A stretch of DNA of 64,000 bases from Wyeomyia smithii (lineage: Eukaryota > Arthropoda > Insecta > Diptera > Culicidae), in NCBI RefSeq assembly GCF_029784165.1, contig NC_073695.1, positions 279,224,079-279,288,078 of the forward strand, given 5' to 3'. Shown here one piece after another: positions 1-12,863 of this stretch; within the stretch, counting starts at the first letter, position 1; every line of letters begins with the position of its first letter. Under the pieces are notes generated by a model that saw only the letters and a list, made by a program, of their open reading frames with translations, had not been told where the DNA came from and made no database searches. Position numbers and translations under genes: made by a program.

Positions 1-20
1 TCTTGGAAGGCCTGTTCATC
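1..20. repeat. 20-bp direct repeat, left copy
   Basis: The first 20 bases of the window, beginning tcttggaagg, recur exactly at 3492-3511. The repeat may extend left of the window edge. The sequence after the left copy (tcctcccact) and after the right copy (agtttaccgt) differ. The segment between them holds the env remnant. A match this long is very unlikely by chance in a window this size. It may be a target-site duplication or one edge of a larger duplication. Confidence 0.6.
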
Positions 21-1368
21 TCCTCCCACTCAAAGAGCCGTGAGTCATCTAGAAGAGATGACTTACGTCGGTCTGCTGCTGGCATATGTATAATACAAAA
101 TTTAAAAGGAATGATTTCGCCATCCTTCCTGGTTTGCCCTCATATCGTCGTTTGTGGAGCGTGTGAAAAAGGCTTGCAGGGTCTCGTCGTCGAATCGATG
201 CATTGAGCCGGGGTGCGGGAGAAATTAAACGGGAGGGGCGTGGCTGGCCTACAAGGTTCTCATCAGCTGGTGGTAGAATCGTCTTATTGCTCCTTACATC
301 GTCAAAACCGCACGTCACCGTGTTTCGTCGAATGATTCTCACGAGTGCACTCTTGTCCTCGTATGTTATGAACTTTGTTGGCTGGCGGACTTCTCTCCAA
401 AGTGTATTGGCTATATAATCGTATTACGCCCGCCGAAAAAACAATCTCCTAAACCAAGTGGCAGCAGTCGGTTCGTGATTGCCACTGGTTTCGTTATATA
501 GTGATAGTCAGCTGGCTTGACTTGACCGACTATACAAAGTTGCAAATAACTTGCTTGTAGAATAACTAGCTTGCATTCATGCGCGCATCTTGATTAGCAG
601 TGCGAAAGGAAAAACATTGTCGTTAAAACGATGCAAAACTGTGTAACGATGTTTTGCTCGTTGGGTTTTTAGTGATTGCGGCCCATGTTTTGATAGGTAT
701 GTGCTCGCATTTCACTCATTAGGTTTTGCCTCAAAATTTGGTGTATATCTAGCCCGACCGTGGGCTGTGTTAATTTTGGCCATGTCGTGGTTGACTTCCT
801 TCTCGTCACAATTCGCTTCCTCGATATGCGTCATTCATCTCGGTATTGGCCATCCTTCTCTCCTCGTCATGCTGTTTAAACCGTTCAGCCGTCGACACCC
901 GACCGTCCAACTCCCCGTACCCGACTCCTCGTTCTTTGTGATATATGAGAGTTTTATAGGGAACCCACTCGGCTGCTTCCTGGATAACTCGCTCCGTCTC
1001 GATTATTGAATTCAGAATGGTATCACTTCCTAATTTCTACTCCTTCTAAGCAAGCGGTTATATATTTTTTTTTGTTTAAATTCTTTTTTTTTGTGGGCCA
1101 ACTTGCTGTTTAATATTAATTGCACTCGCGAACGGGCTCTTATGTTCTATTATTTCTCCTAATATTCTACTTAAACACTATGCCCGTTTTTCTTTTTCTT
1201 CGGTTAACATAATTTTTTTTTCCTACTAAAGTGTATAATATTATTTTTAATAATATATTTTTTTCCATTTTTTTTTATCGGATGCTATCGGTTAACTAAC
1301 GTTTACATTATTCATTCTCAACGAATTTTTACTTCACAATTCATATTTTTTTTATGCTTGAACTCAAT

Positions 1369-1575
1369 CCGATTTACAAACAATTCTTTTTCTAATTCTC
1401 GTGCAGAGTACATTCCGCTATCAAATTATTTTTTTATCTCTTTTTCTCTGTTAATCTTTGTTGCCCGTCGAGGCTCTTTTCTTTTCATTTAAACAATTCT
1501 TTTTCTTATTGCGACTTTTCTTTTCTGTTATCGGATTCACAATTATTTTATCCGATTTACAAACAATTTCTTAGG
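1369..1575. repeat. Short imperfect direct repeats in T-rich DNA
   Basis: The string cgatttacaaacaatt occurs near 1369 and again near 1556, and aacaattctttttct occurs near 1378 and 1494. The stretch from about 1010 to 1700 is strongly T-rich on the plus strand. It lies just downstream of the env remnant in that fragment's reading direction, so it could be decayed LTR or UTR sequence. I could not match it to any partner LTR. Confidence 0.35.
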
Positions 1576-1712
1576 CCACTTTAATTATGTCACTCCTTTA
1601 CTGGGAAATTTGCAAAAAACTCTTTAGTTATACTGCTGTCTCGGTCCGTGTGTATTCTTGTCATACTTACATTCTACTTACACATCTCTCATTATGCAGT
1701 TTGCTGCATATA

Positions 1713-1730
1713 CCTCTCCCCCTTCCGTCC
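1713..1730 (-). other. Possible polypurine tract of the retroviral remnant
   Basis: On the minus strand this is an uninterrupted purine run around AAGGGGGAGAGG, about 45 bases past the env stop codon. LTR retroelements carry a polypurine tract just before the 3' LTR, so the position fits. No LTR pair was found to confirm it. Confidence 0.3.
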
Positions 1731-1774
1731 GAAGGTGTGACCACCTGTCCTAGGGATTCTGAAAGATAAGAAGG

Positions 1775-2632
1775 TTAGATATAGAAGGAAAGTCTCACAT
1801 GCTCATAATTGATATTGTTCAGCATATCAATCGTAATTCGTCCGTCTTTGTCATGCGGAAATGATAATCCTCCGTCTATAGTGGTTTCTAATAATTTTAA
1901 CTTGTCTATTAGAGCGCCCGGTGGAACTAGACCTCTCAAAATATTATTTGCTGATGTATGCTGTGTTAAAGCCGCAACGAGTGTATCTGACTTTTTCTCC
2001 AGCTTGCTGCTGAGACTATTTAACCATAAACCCATTTCTAATAGTCTGGTTTCTAGGTTGATAATATTTTCGATATTTTGGGTGAAGTTTGCGTACTTGA
2101 CCACTTCAAATTTTAATTTTTCAACTTTATCCTTCATGGCCATCAAATGTGTATCCATGTTCAAAACCGAAGTATTCACAAAATTATATGTGCTTTGCAG
2201 CACGTTTGCCTGGTGGATTAAACCGTTTTTTAATTTTTCTTCGTTGCCTCTAAGTTGGTCCATGTCATAGTCTAATCTAGTTCTGTCATTTGAGTCCATT
2301 GCTCCCAACGCCGACCATATGCTGCGTTTTCGCTCTCTAATATTAAAATATGTTTTTATAAAATTACCCTTATTGTAAATTTCTTCCAACGTTCCTCGGA
2401 GATGCTGGGTCGCTCGCATGCACTTAATAGAGGTTATTTTCTCCTCCAGTTCCTTGCACGTCGTACGGAACTTTTGTTCTGCATCTTTCAGGAAGCTTTC
2501 TTCTTTATTGATAGTGTCGAAAGATAAAGTTATCTCTATCGTGTATTTGCCTCTTACAATTAGGGTGTTGGGTAGTCTATCGATCTCGACTTCCAGATTT
2601 GCTAAATTGGTCCTATCAATACGAGCCCCCAA
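1775..2632 (-). pseudogene. Errantivirus (gypsy-type) envelope-like fragment
   Basis: This open stretch of about 285 codons resembles the envelope (baculovirus-F-like) protein of insect errantiviruses. The basis is a furin-type basic cleavage site (RERKRS, about residues 99-104), a short hydrophobic stretch just after it where a fusion peptide would lie, and long heptad-rich helical segments downstream. Envelope proteins of this family normally have an N-terminal signal peptide and a C-terminal membrane anchor; neither is visible. The open frame has no in-frame ATG at its beginning (first in-frame ATG near residue 72). In gypsy-type elements env is made from a spliced RNA, so the start could lie in a missing upstream exon. 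No gag or pol accompanies it, so this is a truncated remnant and not a working provirus. Family assignment is by eye. Confidence 0.6.
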
Positions 2633-2829
2633 ATTAGCTGCGTCATCTTTTTGTCACTTAGGAATATCACTCAGTTTATAATTTTTTTTATTTGTTTGTT
2701 CGTTAAGAAACCACTGATCACTATTATTCAAACATAGAACACTCAACGCGCACACATAATAACAATTGATTAAATAATTGATTGTTGATTGAATAACTGA
2801 AATAACTAATTGTTGAACAACTGATAATA

Positions 2830-2892
2830 AACGTAATTGGCTCCGTAAAACATTAATTTGTATTGTGCCGTGTCAAATTAATGTTATGTGAA
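2830..2892 (+). repeat. Segment matching the 3' end of the I elements
   Basis: About 55 bases here, including gtgccgtgtcaaat, align closely and in plus orientation with the terminal sequence of the I-superfamily copies at about 21.98-22.03 kb and 52.86-52.91 kb (minus). The shared part runs from taattggc-ccg through acattaa-ttgta to the gccgtgtcaaa motif. It lies between the env remnant and the possible LTR. It may be the end of a severely 5'-truncated I insertion or a sequence shared between the element types. Confidence 0.6.
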
Positions 2893-2918
2893 CTGAGATT
2901 AACTTCAGAGAGTGGTTA

Positions 2919-2936
2919 CTTCCCACTTCTGACACC
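2919..2936 (-). other. Possible primer-binding site
   Basis: The minus strand reads GGTGTCAGAAGTGGGAAG, similar to the sequence that often follows the 5' LTR of insect Ty3/gypsy elements. The minus-strand sequence just before it (about 3160 to 2937) contains an AATAAAA signal, as an LTR R-U5 region would. No second LTR was seen, so this is tentative. Confidence 0.3.
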
Positions 2937-3239
2937 ATAAAATGCAAAGACTTAGCTTTGCCAGGGACTTGTGATAAGCACGAAGAGTCCCTGTAAGTGC
3001 AGGGAATTAAAACATCCGCACTGATTCTACTTTGGAAAACGAATGTTTTATTAATTAACTTCAAACTTAATTCTACCCTACCAAAAAGAGTCGGAGAGAA
3101 ACAATTCTCTTGTCCGATTCTTCGTCCTGTCCTTGTCAATCCTAACACTTTTAATTAATTAGTTATACATTTGTATCCTCCGTCTCGCTCAATTTACTCG
3201 CGGACAGGCGTCACTTACTCAATTGAAAATCGTTCGATA

Positions 3240-3263
3240 TTCATTATTATTATTATTATTTTA
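3240..3263. repeat. (ATT)n microsatellite
   Basis: Six or so tandem ATT units lie within AT-rich sequence. It is a simple repeat with no further inferred role. Confidence 0.8.
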
Positions 3264-3491
3264 GGTTATTTGCCATGTGGCCGTCATCGTTTCGTTCTCA
3301 TCGGAAATAAGTAGAATTGCTAGGTGCATTGGAAAATGCTTATTAATCATACATGCGCGGCTATTATTTCAGAACCTGTCTGTGAGATGTCGCGATTTAT
3401 TCCTAAATCGAGGAACATGCATGGACCAGAATATTCCTGTCCATGAGAATGTAATGCAAGAGTTTATGAGAATCAAAAATGCTTATTAATT

Positions 3492-3511
3492 TCTTGGAAG
3501 GCCTGTTCATC
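3492..3511. repeat. 20-bp direct repeat, right copy
   Basis: Exact second copy of window positions 1-20, followed by unrelated sequence. It marks the right limit of the 3.47-kb segment containing the env remnant. Confidence 0.6.
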
Positions 3512-6500
3512 AGTTTACCGTTCTGATTTAACTGTAGTTTATCAAACTGCCCCGCTAATTGACTTTATGCAAACGGAAATTATTACAATTGCAAGAGATT
3601 TCGTTTATGATGGTGTAGTGGCTAATTTGCACATTGTTAAAATTAGACGAGATTCCCAACCAGTTGTTGGTCTCGTTTGCATATACACACAGGAGAGCTA
3701 TAATGCATATTATTGAAATGAATTCCCACTAACAATAGGGAACTAAAGATACATCACTAAGAACGGAGCTGTTTTATCGTGGAATCTCCCAGCGCAAAAG
3801 CGCCAATAAACCTGCTGTCGCAAAGAATCAAGATCGGAGCTGTCGTAAATGAGTTATGGAGACATTTACAGCAATTCGTGTTCGGCAGAGCAAATAATAA
3901 AAACATAACAATCATAGTGCGAATTAAAACATTGGGCAATAAAGATAAACATTGTATCCGACCCGACGGCACTGATTCGGCTGTCATCGCGGTGCCGTTT
4001 TTCGAAGCGCGCCGCCAGCAGAGTGAGAATCAACAAATGTTCCGATTCCTGCATGCAAATGAGCCGCGCTGCACCAAATGTCGCTCAATTCTGGCCTGGC
4101 TTTATGAAACCTTGAATCAGCCGAAGAAGGCAGGATTTTTACTCGTAATCCTCGGTGCAGCTCGTGTTATATTGCTATGACTTAATCTACCGGCTGCAGC
4201 AGCCGTTCACCTTATTGTTTCAGGTAATAATGCTGAAAGCTTATGAACCGCGCGCTGAGATGGATTAGTCTGCTGCAGACAGAGTTGGCACTGAAAACGG
4301 CAATAATCGCAAACCGTGAGCCGTTTGCTGTTCGATGAAAGGGTGTCTTGATTTTATAATTTGCCAAAAATGAGATCGAAACCTCTATTGCACTGGACAA
4401 AAGTTTTCAAGCGAAAAACAAATTTCATTCAGAATAACCCGTAAAATGAGAAAAAATGAGAGGGACACCCTGCCAATTGTCAACAGTTTGGAGAAGGATT
4501 TGCGCCATGCAATCCGTTCCGATGATGTTGGACTGAAGCTAGAGACAGCCAGGCTTGATGGTACTGTCGTGGGCTTGCCCCAGCGCCGGAGAAGTAAAAT
4601 TTATCGACGACCTGATCCTCCTACTTTTTTTATTCTCTCTCCTAACATTGAATGTTAGCACGCTTGCATTCAAATTCGTTTGCTTTTCGGCTTAGCCGCG
4701 TTATTATTTTGCGAATTTATAGAACTGTTCTGGGAATAAATAATTGTCCAATTCTCGGTTGGAATGCGCTCTAGAGAGACTAGACCGCTCAGATAGCTGA
4801 TTTGATTTAAAACGCTATTTTATTCGAGCGCAACAAAAGGTTGCTGGCCCACGCGCGCCTGCCTTATAGAGTCTGTTGGCAGTTCATAACTGATTTAAAA
4901 GGTGCCGAGCCAAGCAGTAAGGGAACGGCGTACAACTGTAAACAACAAGCTAGCCATTGTCGACCCGAGGATGAACACGGCAGAACACTGCGGCAGCAAA
5001 GAACTGAATGGCTAATGAGAATTTATAACTTCATTTAGTGTCATTCGCATAAGACGATGCAGAAGCATGCAACGTCGAGGTGTCGAGATGCTGCAGTCAT
5101 GCAATCCTGATTTGTTTCCGGCGACGGAGACATTTGATATTTGCCATTCAACTGTTGTTGTTGCTGGCTAGTTTCACTCGGATACGAATTTCTACCTATA
5201 ATAAAGGGTATTATTTCGATTGATTTCAAATATCGTTGTCACTGACACTTGTTGCAACGTTGAAAGCTCCTACACATAATCCTATTTGGTCATCGTGAGA
5301 ATTTTGTGACACAGTTAACTGTGTTGTAGCTAAAAAGTATAAAAAAAAGTTTACGGAAGTATTTTTAATCTTTATTTTTCCCACCAGTCTTGCATAAATT
5401 TAACTCTGAACGCCATACAGAAATTCGAATGAACTTCAATTATTTCTATGCCTAACAAACAAATAGCAGAAGTAGTTCACGGTGGTTTTCGCAGTTCCCA
5501 TAGTAAGAGCCTGATCGATTCTCTCACGCTTTCGCCCTGGTGGAAATGGGAAACCCAGCCGAAAGTAGACCAATCCAAATCAGCACTTCGGAAGCAGCAA
5601 TCGGTGATCCCTGCTAGGGGAACAAACCATTTGACCCTGGCCGGTGACAGTGAGACGGACGATTGACGAACAACGATGACGAGCAACTCCGAGCCAGAAA
5701 TCGACAGCTTGGTTAACAATATGGAAAATTGGTTTCCTTTTTTTTTTCTTCTATCCCACCGTTTTGTGGCTTCCCTGAGTCACAATTTAACGGCCAAAGG
5801 AAACCAATTCGGTGCGCAACAGACTGTGATTCTTGCACAAAGCTAACGACAATTTCGCGATTTTTCTACTCTTTTTGCCCTAAGTGTAATCGAGCTGTAG
5901 AATGAAGGTAAAATGTGCTTTTCTCGATTAATTCAAAAATGTTATTATAAGTTAATTACAAATCAAATTCATCGTAACAAAAGTATGAATACATATAAAT
6001 ATCCAGCAACAGCATATTTTACCCTCCTTCTCCCTAGCACCATGCAACCGCAGAACCTCCTCGCGGATGGTATTTGATGCTTTGTTGTCCCTATTTGGTC
6101 TGACATTGATTAGTGGAAAAAAGTGCCCTTTTAAAATTTAATTAAAAATCTGCTGCATCTGCTACTGTTGCTACTGCAGCTGCTATTCGCTCCATTTGCA
6201 TTTTCCATGGTCGCGACAGCACGCCGGACTGGTCACCATCAACATTTACGAATTTTAATGAAAATATTCATCAATAATCAATTAGAAAAGAAAATCAATT
6301 TTTCAACGAACCAACGCCGGGTGTTTTTTTTTTTTGTATATGAGAGAGCTTTCGTATTTTTTTTTCTGAATATGATACGGACGAGTGCCTATAATTGGAC
6401 TGCTTCATGCAAATGAACTGAAATGTCACAGCTGGCAGTTTATCTTGTTCCTCCAGTTGGACGCTGGAAACAAATCTACACTTTTTCCAGCACCAACGCC

Positions 6501-9500
6501 GAATTAGTAAATTTGATTGTTTTATTTACAATGAAATTGCGATTACAGTGCAAACTGCGTTCAGAGTAAAGCAATATTTCAATTGGATTTTGCTCGTTCC
6601 CATCACTAACCGAGGGTATTGGAGGATTTACGATCGCGAATGCAGCAATCTGTTATTTAATGAGAATAATATTTTGATAAAAAAATTTCGGCTTTAGATA
6701 AATCCTAGCTTATACACGTAAACCGCACACAATTGTTCATCGTTGAAAATGGAAATCAACACATAGTTAATTGCAAATGCAGCTTAAACAATCAAAAACA
6801 AATTAGAACCAGATGCACCTGTTTCAACGAAAACGAACAGACGCCGAGTAATTGGATTTTGTCAGAGTAATTAATTTTACATCAACACCGACACACGACA
6901 ACAATAACTCCATCGTACAGCAACGATAACAATAGTCGTCGGTTCAGTTGCCCGGCACAAACTGTAATTTATTTCTAAGCAATAATTGTCACCTTCATAA
7001 ATTGGTGCGAATTCTAAGCTGGTGGGCGGTCAGAAACCCAAGATCCAAGCAGCGTATCAAATTACCACTCTCGATTTGTGCTTCTCTTCAGGCTCCCTTA
7101 CCGAGACATACTTAATTCACCGTAACGGAAGTGCAACACAAGCTTACCAACGATTCCGTCCTGGTGGCAATCAGCTGCCATCCTGTACGTGGGTATTCGT
7201 ACATGGATTTCCCTACCGTATCGTACACACGTTCGGTTGCGGTCATTTGCTGCATGCTTCGGCAGGTTCAATTATTTCGAAATTGAAAATTCTCTCAACT
7301 CACAGCAATTAAATTGCGATTACTGGTTGACCATCGCAGCCATTAACAGCATTCAACAGATGGTTGAAATATGCAATTTTCAAACATAAAAATCTAATTT
7401 CCATGACGAGGGTAGTTGTATCCTAATAAAAAAATAAAAAATTGTTTTATCACATCATTCCAATGGAAATAATTACTGTAGCATTCAATCACTAGATCAA
7501 CTATTCAAGAATAATTAAAAGCTCAATTATAGTTTAATTGACACTAAAGTATGACAATCGATTAACGAACAAACTTACAACAACAAGCATTCAATTGTAT
7601 GTTGCACCTTGTTCAAAACACCCGACATGGGAATGCGGGCATAAAATAAAATCCAACAGCAATAATTTACATTTCCAAGTTTGAACATCAATTCAACTCA
7701 CAGAAGCGGGAATTAACAAAAAGTGTGAGACCCAGCATTCCCTTGTTGGCTGCGATGTACAAGCAATGCTCAATCAGTGCACCCGGACTTTTCCACCAGG
7801 CTGCATGGCTTCCTCTTCTAGTGTCTACCGTAAATGGTGAAAAGTGGATTCTGAAGCCTACAATTGCAATCGGATTGGGATTCTCGCTTAGAACAAAAAA
7901 AAAATGGGTTCGGATACAATTGACTTAAACGAAACCACTTCCTCCCGCGATTGTCACAGCTCAGCCGTGTGCATGCGAGAAAAAGTGATTATAAGTTATT
8001 TGCTATGTTTACACCTTACCATTCCGGGCGATATCGTGGCTGTGTATCATCCAGTTGTGTACCCTTTTTTGCACCACCATAATAATGCTGCAGCCTCAAC
8101 TCAGCTGCCGAGATGACCTATGCGAGATGCATAACAATACGGAACAAGCAATCGAACAACGAGAAAACCGCCACCAACCACTTTGCCGGATAGCGATGGC
8201 GGTGGTTGCATACAATCCAATTGAGCACCCATTGAGAGGCCCCCCACCTATGCATATCCGTGAGATAGGTGCTCGGAACAAGTGCTCTTGTCTTGTACAT
8301 CATTACGGGGCGCGAGAGTTCCAAGGTTGTACCACCAACTGTGAACGTCCACCACGGAAAATTCATCGATGGTGGCAGTATTCTGGGTAGATAATTCTAA
8401 ACACAAGCTGCTCCAAAAACTGCAACCTGAACACGCTTCAACCGAATGTTTTTACATTTTTATTTTGCTCAGATTTGCCATATTTAATTAATACATTAAA
8501 TCAATGCTCAGTTGAGCCAACGCCATGTGCACACCCGGCAATTAATCATAATTATTTTACATGCTTATTGTTGATTTATAAGTCATGTCCCATTCTCAAC
8601 AGCCGCTTTATAGTCCTCGGGTGTTTGTGTGCGGTGTGTCGTGGTCGCTCCGCGACGCAATCACCGTTATGGGTTCTGGAATTGCATTTTCGTTTCGCTT
8701 CTAAACTTTAAACGTGCCCCATTATGGGCCCACCGATGTGATGTAAGACAACAGACTTCCAGCTTCACAGAATTCGTTGCTAATAATATTTATGACCAAT
8801 GCGTCACGGTTCACTCACAACGCTGGCTGCAACTTTGTACGTGCGGAAATCAAATTTGCTGGAACCCCCGGCGAGAAAATGCTATTCACACAAGTGGGCC
8901 CTCAGACTGCACCCCACATAACGAACCGAAAATAGAAAAAAACGGTATCCATGATTGAGCTGTGTGTTGTGTGTGGCTGGCCGTGGTGATGGATTGCAAC
9001 CGCCCGCTATTTCTAATACCGAAACATTATGCGGTTCAGAAGTACAGCAAACGGCTCGAACCGGGTTAATTGAAAAACTGCCCTCCTGGAAACAAGCCGT
9101 TACTCAAGTTGATTGTATGAATATTAATAACCGTTGTCAACCGTTTTGGCATAACAAGTAAATTATTCCTAGTGTCAACCGGTTTAGAACGACCTCTTTT
9201 CTTTTGTAATTTCCAACTTTTTCTGTGGAATAACAAGGAAGTTTATGCTTTTGTGATTGAAGCGTTCCGGCCGCTTCTTCGAGAAGTTTCCGAAACACTT
9301 TGAATAAATTTATATATTTAACTGATGTATTGAAACCAGCAGATTATTTATTTGGGATTGATGAGAAAAAACTCGAGTAGCGCAAACCTGGGCTGGATTG
9401 CTCGGTATCGAGTACGTAGAAAATTTTTGGGATAATTTTAAAGAAAGTTTTCACTGACTGTGATTCATTTTTGTGAAATACTGATTAGGTACACGCAAAT

Positions 9501-11100
9501 GTTACTTCTAGTGCTGATGAAACGACAAGCTGTATATCACCATCTTCTTTCATTCTGCTTATCATGTTTTATGGTCACCCTATTTTAGAACTGATCATTC
9601 AAAGTGCTACAGTTGTGCTCAAAATTGCAGGGATCGCTATTCGTCGAAAATAATCAAATCCGTGTTTTTTAGCAATATTGAATGATATTCACCACCCTGT
9701 ACAGTAGAAATAAAAATGACGGCTGTAATTGATTGCCGATCTCTGAAAATCATCTCGATTCCGTAGATGATCAAATATGATTCCATTTGAAGCTGCTTTC
9801 CAGAAACCGCATGGTGTTTCATCCAATTACTGTTCCAGGATCCATGATCGCATTACATTGCACTGCCGCCTATTCTATTGCTCACCTCACCATCAACATC
9901 ACGCTACTGTGCAGGCGTTACTTTTGCGAATGAAAGGAATGTCTCAACACACGCTAAAGAGTCAGCTGTTGCTGATAACTGTTATAGACCTGCGTGATTG
10001 AGACCAAAGTCAGTCTGTGTCATGCGAACCAAATCGATCTCCGAAATTTTTTTGAATCACAGGTTACACTTGAGTTCACGATCAAAGATTATTCCTTGCA
10101 CATCTACTTTAGCGAAAAATACATAAACTTTATGAAGACTCATGAACGATGCGTCTTTTACAGTATTGTTTGCCTACTCTCAGGGCTGTCATTCACACAG
10201 TCATTGCGCTCAGTGTGTTAAATTTACGTCAAAGCCAACGGTACCTACACATTAGAGTGCCAATGAAAAATTTCAGTTCGATCGGACATCGGGAATCATG
10301 CCTCAAAGTGATCAAAGTTTCCGAAAAATATCGAAAAAAAGCACATGTATTATTAATACATGAAATTGTCGATATCGAAATTTTTTTATGCCATATTTCT
10401 TAAAAATGCATGAGACGTCGAGATTTGGTGTAACCTAGAATAAAAAAATTTCTAAAAAACCACTGGGTCTTAAAAAATATTCGAGGTTGGGGTCAATGGC
10501 ATATAGCGTAGCGTAACGTAAGCACGGTATATTTCGTAGATTGCAGACTGATGACTAACGCTTCCTCTCGGATTGTATGGGGTACAATGTTTGAGAGTAA
10601 CATTCAAACCAATCTGAAATGAAGTAGGCCCAATACTCATCATTGCTGGCCACGCCCACCTTTACAGTAGCTTGGGGATATTAGAAAGGATATTGATGAT
10701 GTAATACTTACTTAGTGGAAAGCCACCGACTCAGTAACACTCTCGTAAGTACAACGGAGTTGGAATAAGAGGGTTAGGCAGGAACTTGTTAACGTAAAAA
10801 CTATCTATTAAAATTGAAAAACTGGCGAAATTCCATGCATCCAAAGCCTTCAGAGTTTAAAAAAATGCAAACACGCACCTGAGCCAAAACATATTCCTAA
10901 ACTTGATCTCAAATTGCCAAACGTATCATAGTACAGTTGCTGTGAATCCATGTCACGCTGCCACAAATATAATTCATAATTATTGAAACTATTTAGCTGC
11001 AACGTTTAACCAAAAGCTTGAAAAATCGAAAAACTCGAAGAAATTATAGTGTTTAATTGAACTTGTTTAAAGAGAAGTTTTTTTTTTAATGTCAAAATTG
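3512..11100. other. No recognisable gene or element
   Basis: About 7.6 kb of moderately AT-rich DNA with only short, unconserved open frames, several lacking an ATG. I saw no transposon protein motifs, terminal inverted repeats or tandem arrays. It could be host intergenic or intronic DNA. Confidence 0.5.
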
Positions 11101-11102
11101 TC

Positions 11103-11977
11103 CCCAAGTAACACACAAAACATGTTAGAAAAAAGATTACAACGAAAGTAGTCATATAAGTGTACTACAAGCGCAATTAAAAACTTGTGTTATTATATTG
11201 TGTTTGAAGTTGTTTTTCATCAGTAATACAACCGCATTTCGAAAACAAGCTCATTTTTTCTGGTTCTGGAGATGTTTTTTAATAACATGAGTTCAAAAAT
11301 AACAATCACTATCACTTGGTCTTTTCGTAAGACATTACACCATCTAATAACAACATTACGTACCTGTAAAATGCTTTTCCTTAGCACAACAGTCGTAGCA
11401 TTCAACACTCAACCTAAAAATACTTGATCAAATTAATATTTAAATTATATGAACGATTTCTATATTTATTCGAAGCGGGTCGAAACGTGCCATCAAAAGA
11501 TAAACAAAACGCTTGCAGTGTAACCAATATCAATTCAGTTTTATGTTATTGTATATCTAACAACGTTTTCTAGTTTTGTTAGATTTTATATCCAGATAAC
11601 GTTGAAACTTTGCGAAAACAATTTTAATGTTCAAGCAAAAGAAACAACTCTTTTTGAAAGGTTGAAAATTATTTTTTGTCATCAATTTATAATCATTTAA
11701 AACTGCCACTGATAAAAGCTACTGTCGATCTAGTTGCACTGCGCCGACACATCAAATTTGCGCATGCGCTAATTAACAGTTGTCATAGCAGCAGATTTGC
11801 GTATTGCCGTATTAGTACTCGAGATGTATTTTGCCACTTAATTCTATCAAGTTGGCTTGCTTTCATGCTGTTATCGGTACTTGTTCTATTAGCCTTCATG
11901 TTTTGCGCTTTTCTGGTGATAGAGATGTCATGGAATAGGTAACGTCAACTATTCTATACCAACGTGTGTTACTTGGG
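11103..11977. mobile_element. 875-bp inverted-repeat DNA element, copy 1
   Basis: The ends are CCCAAGTAACACAC and its reverse complement, a 14-bp terminal inverted repeat. The flanks are TC at 11101-11102 and 11978-11979, consistent with a 2-bp target-site duplication. A second copy in the same orientation lies at 25806-26681 and is nearly collinear, with roughly 95% identity by eye. No transposase motif is present. An 88-codon open frame (11676-11942) is kept in both copies, but most differences within it change amino acids, so it gives no sign of coding constraint. Best read as a non-autonomous DNA transposon; the superfamily is not determined. Confidence 0.8.
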
Positions 11978-11979
11978 TC

Positions 11980-12861
11980 CTTATTAGCATACCGTCGTGG
12001 ATTCATGTGATCCCGAACTATGATGCTTCGAAATATTCACTCAAAAATCAATATTTGTTTAAAAGCTAGAAAAAACATGAAATGAAGCTTGACAAAATAC
12101 CTACAAAATTATATCAAAGTTTTAGTTATTTGAATCTTGAAAATATTAGAAAAGATTCTAGAAAACTAGAATATATTTAATAGTTCACCGAAGATAGTCA
12201 AAATGTGATCAAGATCCGAAAAAGAACCCACTGAGAATAATTATAAATAAACGTTTTCGTAAACATAAACATAATGCCCTTATCTTATACATCGAGTCAG
12301 CATTTAGCAAACAGAGCATTCCGTTACTTTTTTCATGACTCACACACAAGCAATCACGTCGTTTTCTTGGTGATGGTTATCACTTTTGAGGAAAAGCGTT
12401 CCGCCACCGGATGGAATGGCTGCTTCCAAGAATCATTATTGTGCCAATCTACTGGATCACATCTGGCACAACGTTGACTAATCTTCACACTTTTATGATG
12501 GCAGGTTCCAATAAAAAAAAAACATTCTTTTCAGTCATGACTTTTCTCACCTGGCTCCAGTTTGCAGCTTTTATTCCGAACTGCATAACAATATTTATAA
12601 CTGAAAAGCACACTTTTTCTCTGTAGATGGAATTTCACGGTCTAAATAGAGTGATAAACGAAAAAGATCCATGCACAACAGCGAAGAAAATGGGGATTGA
12701 AATTCTCTCCAAATACTTAAGCACTTTAGCACGACAAACCGGGGAATATTAGCTAATTTTCTAGACATACACAAAAAAACCACAAGCAAAAACTATTTTA
12801 CATCCACTCGCGGTCGCAGCTTGCTACGATCTTTTCTTCGAGATTTAGGGTCAATGGCATA
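11980..12861. other. No recognisable gene
   Basis: AT-rich spacer between the 875-bp element and the DD37D transposon. Only short, unconserved open frames are present. Confidence 0.5.
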
Positions 12862-12863
12862 TA

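Noticed and set aside
500..3230. A pair of LTRs around the env remnant
   Set aside because: I looked for sequence shared between the region right of 2937 and the region left of 1775 and found none. Only possible PBS and PPT traces remain.
3779..4180. A 133-codon open frame
   Set aside because: It begins at GTG, not ATG, has no recognisable motif and lies in sequence without other gene signals.
11676..11942. An 88-codon frame conserved in both 875-bp elements
   Set aside because: By eye about ten of some twelve differences between the copies change the amino acid, which is not the pattern of a protein under selection.
10490..12863. A 16-bp exact match (gggtcaatggcatata) at 10490-10505 and immediately left of the DD37D element (12848-12863)
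   Set aside because: About one such match is expected by chance in a 64-kb window, and the sequences beyond it are unrelated.
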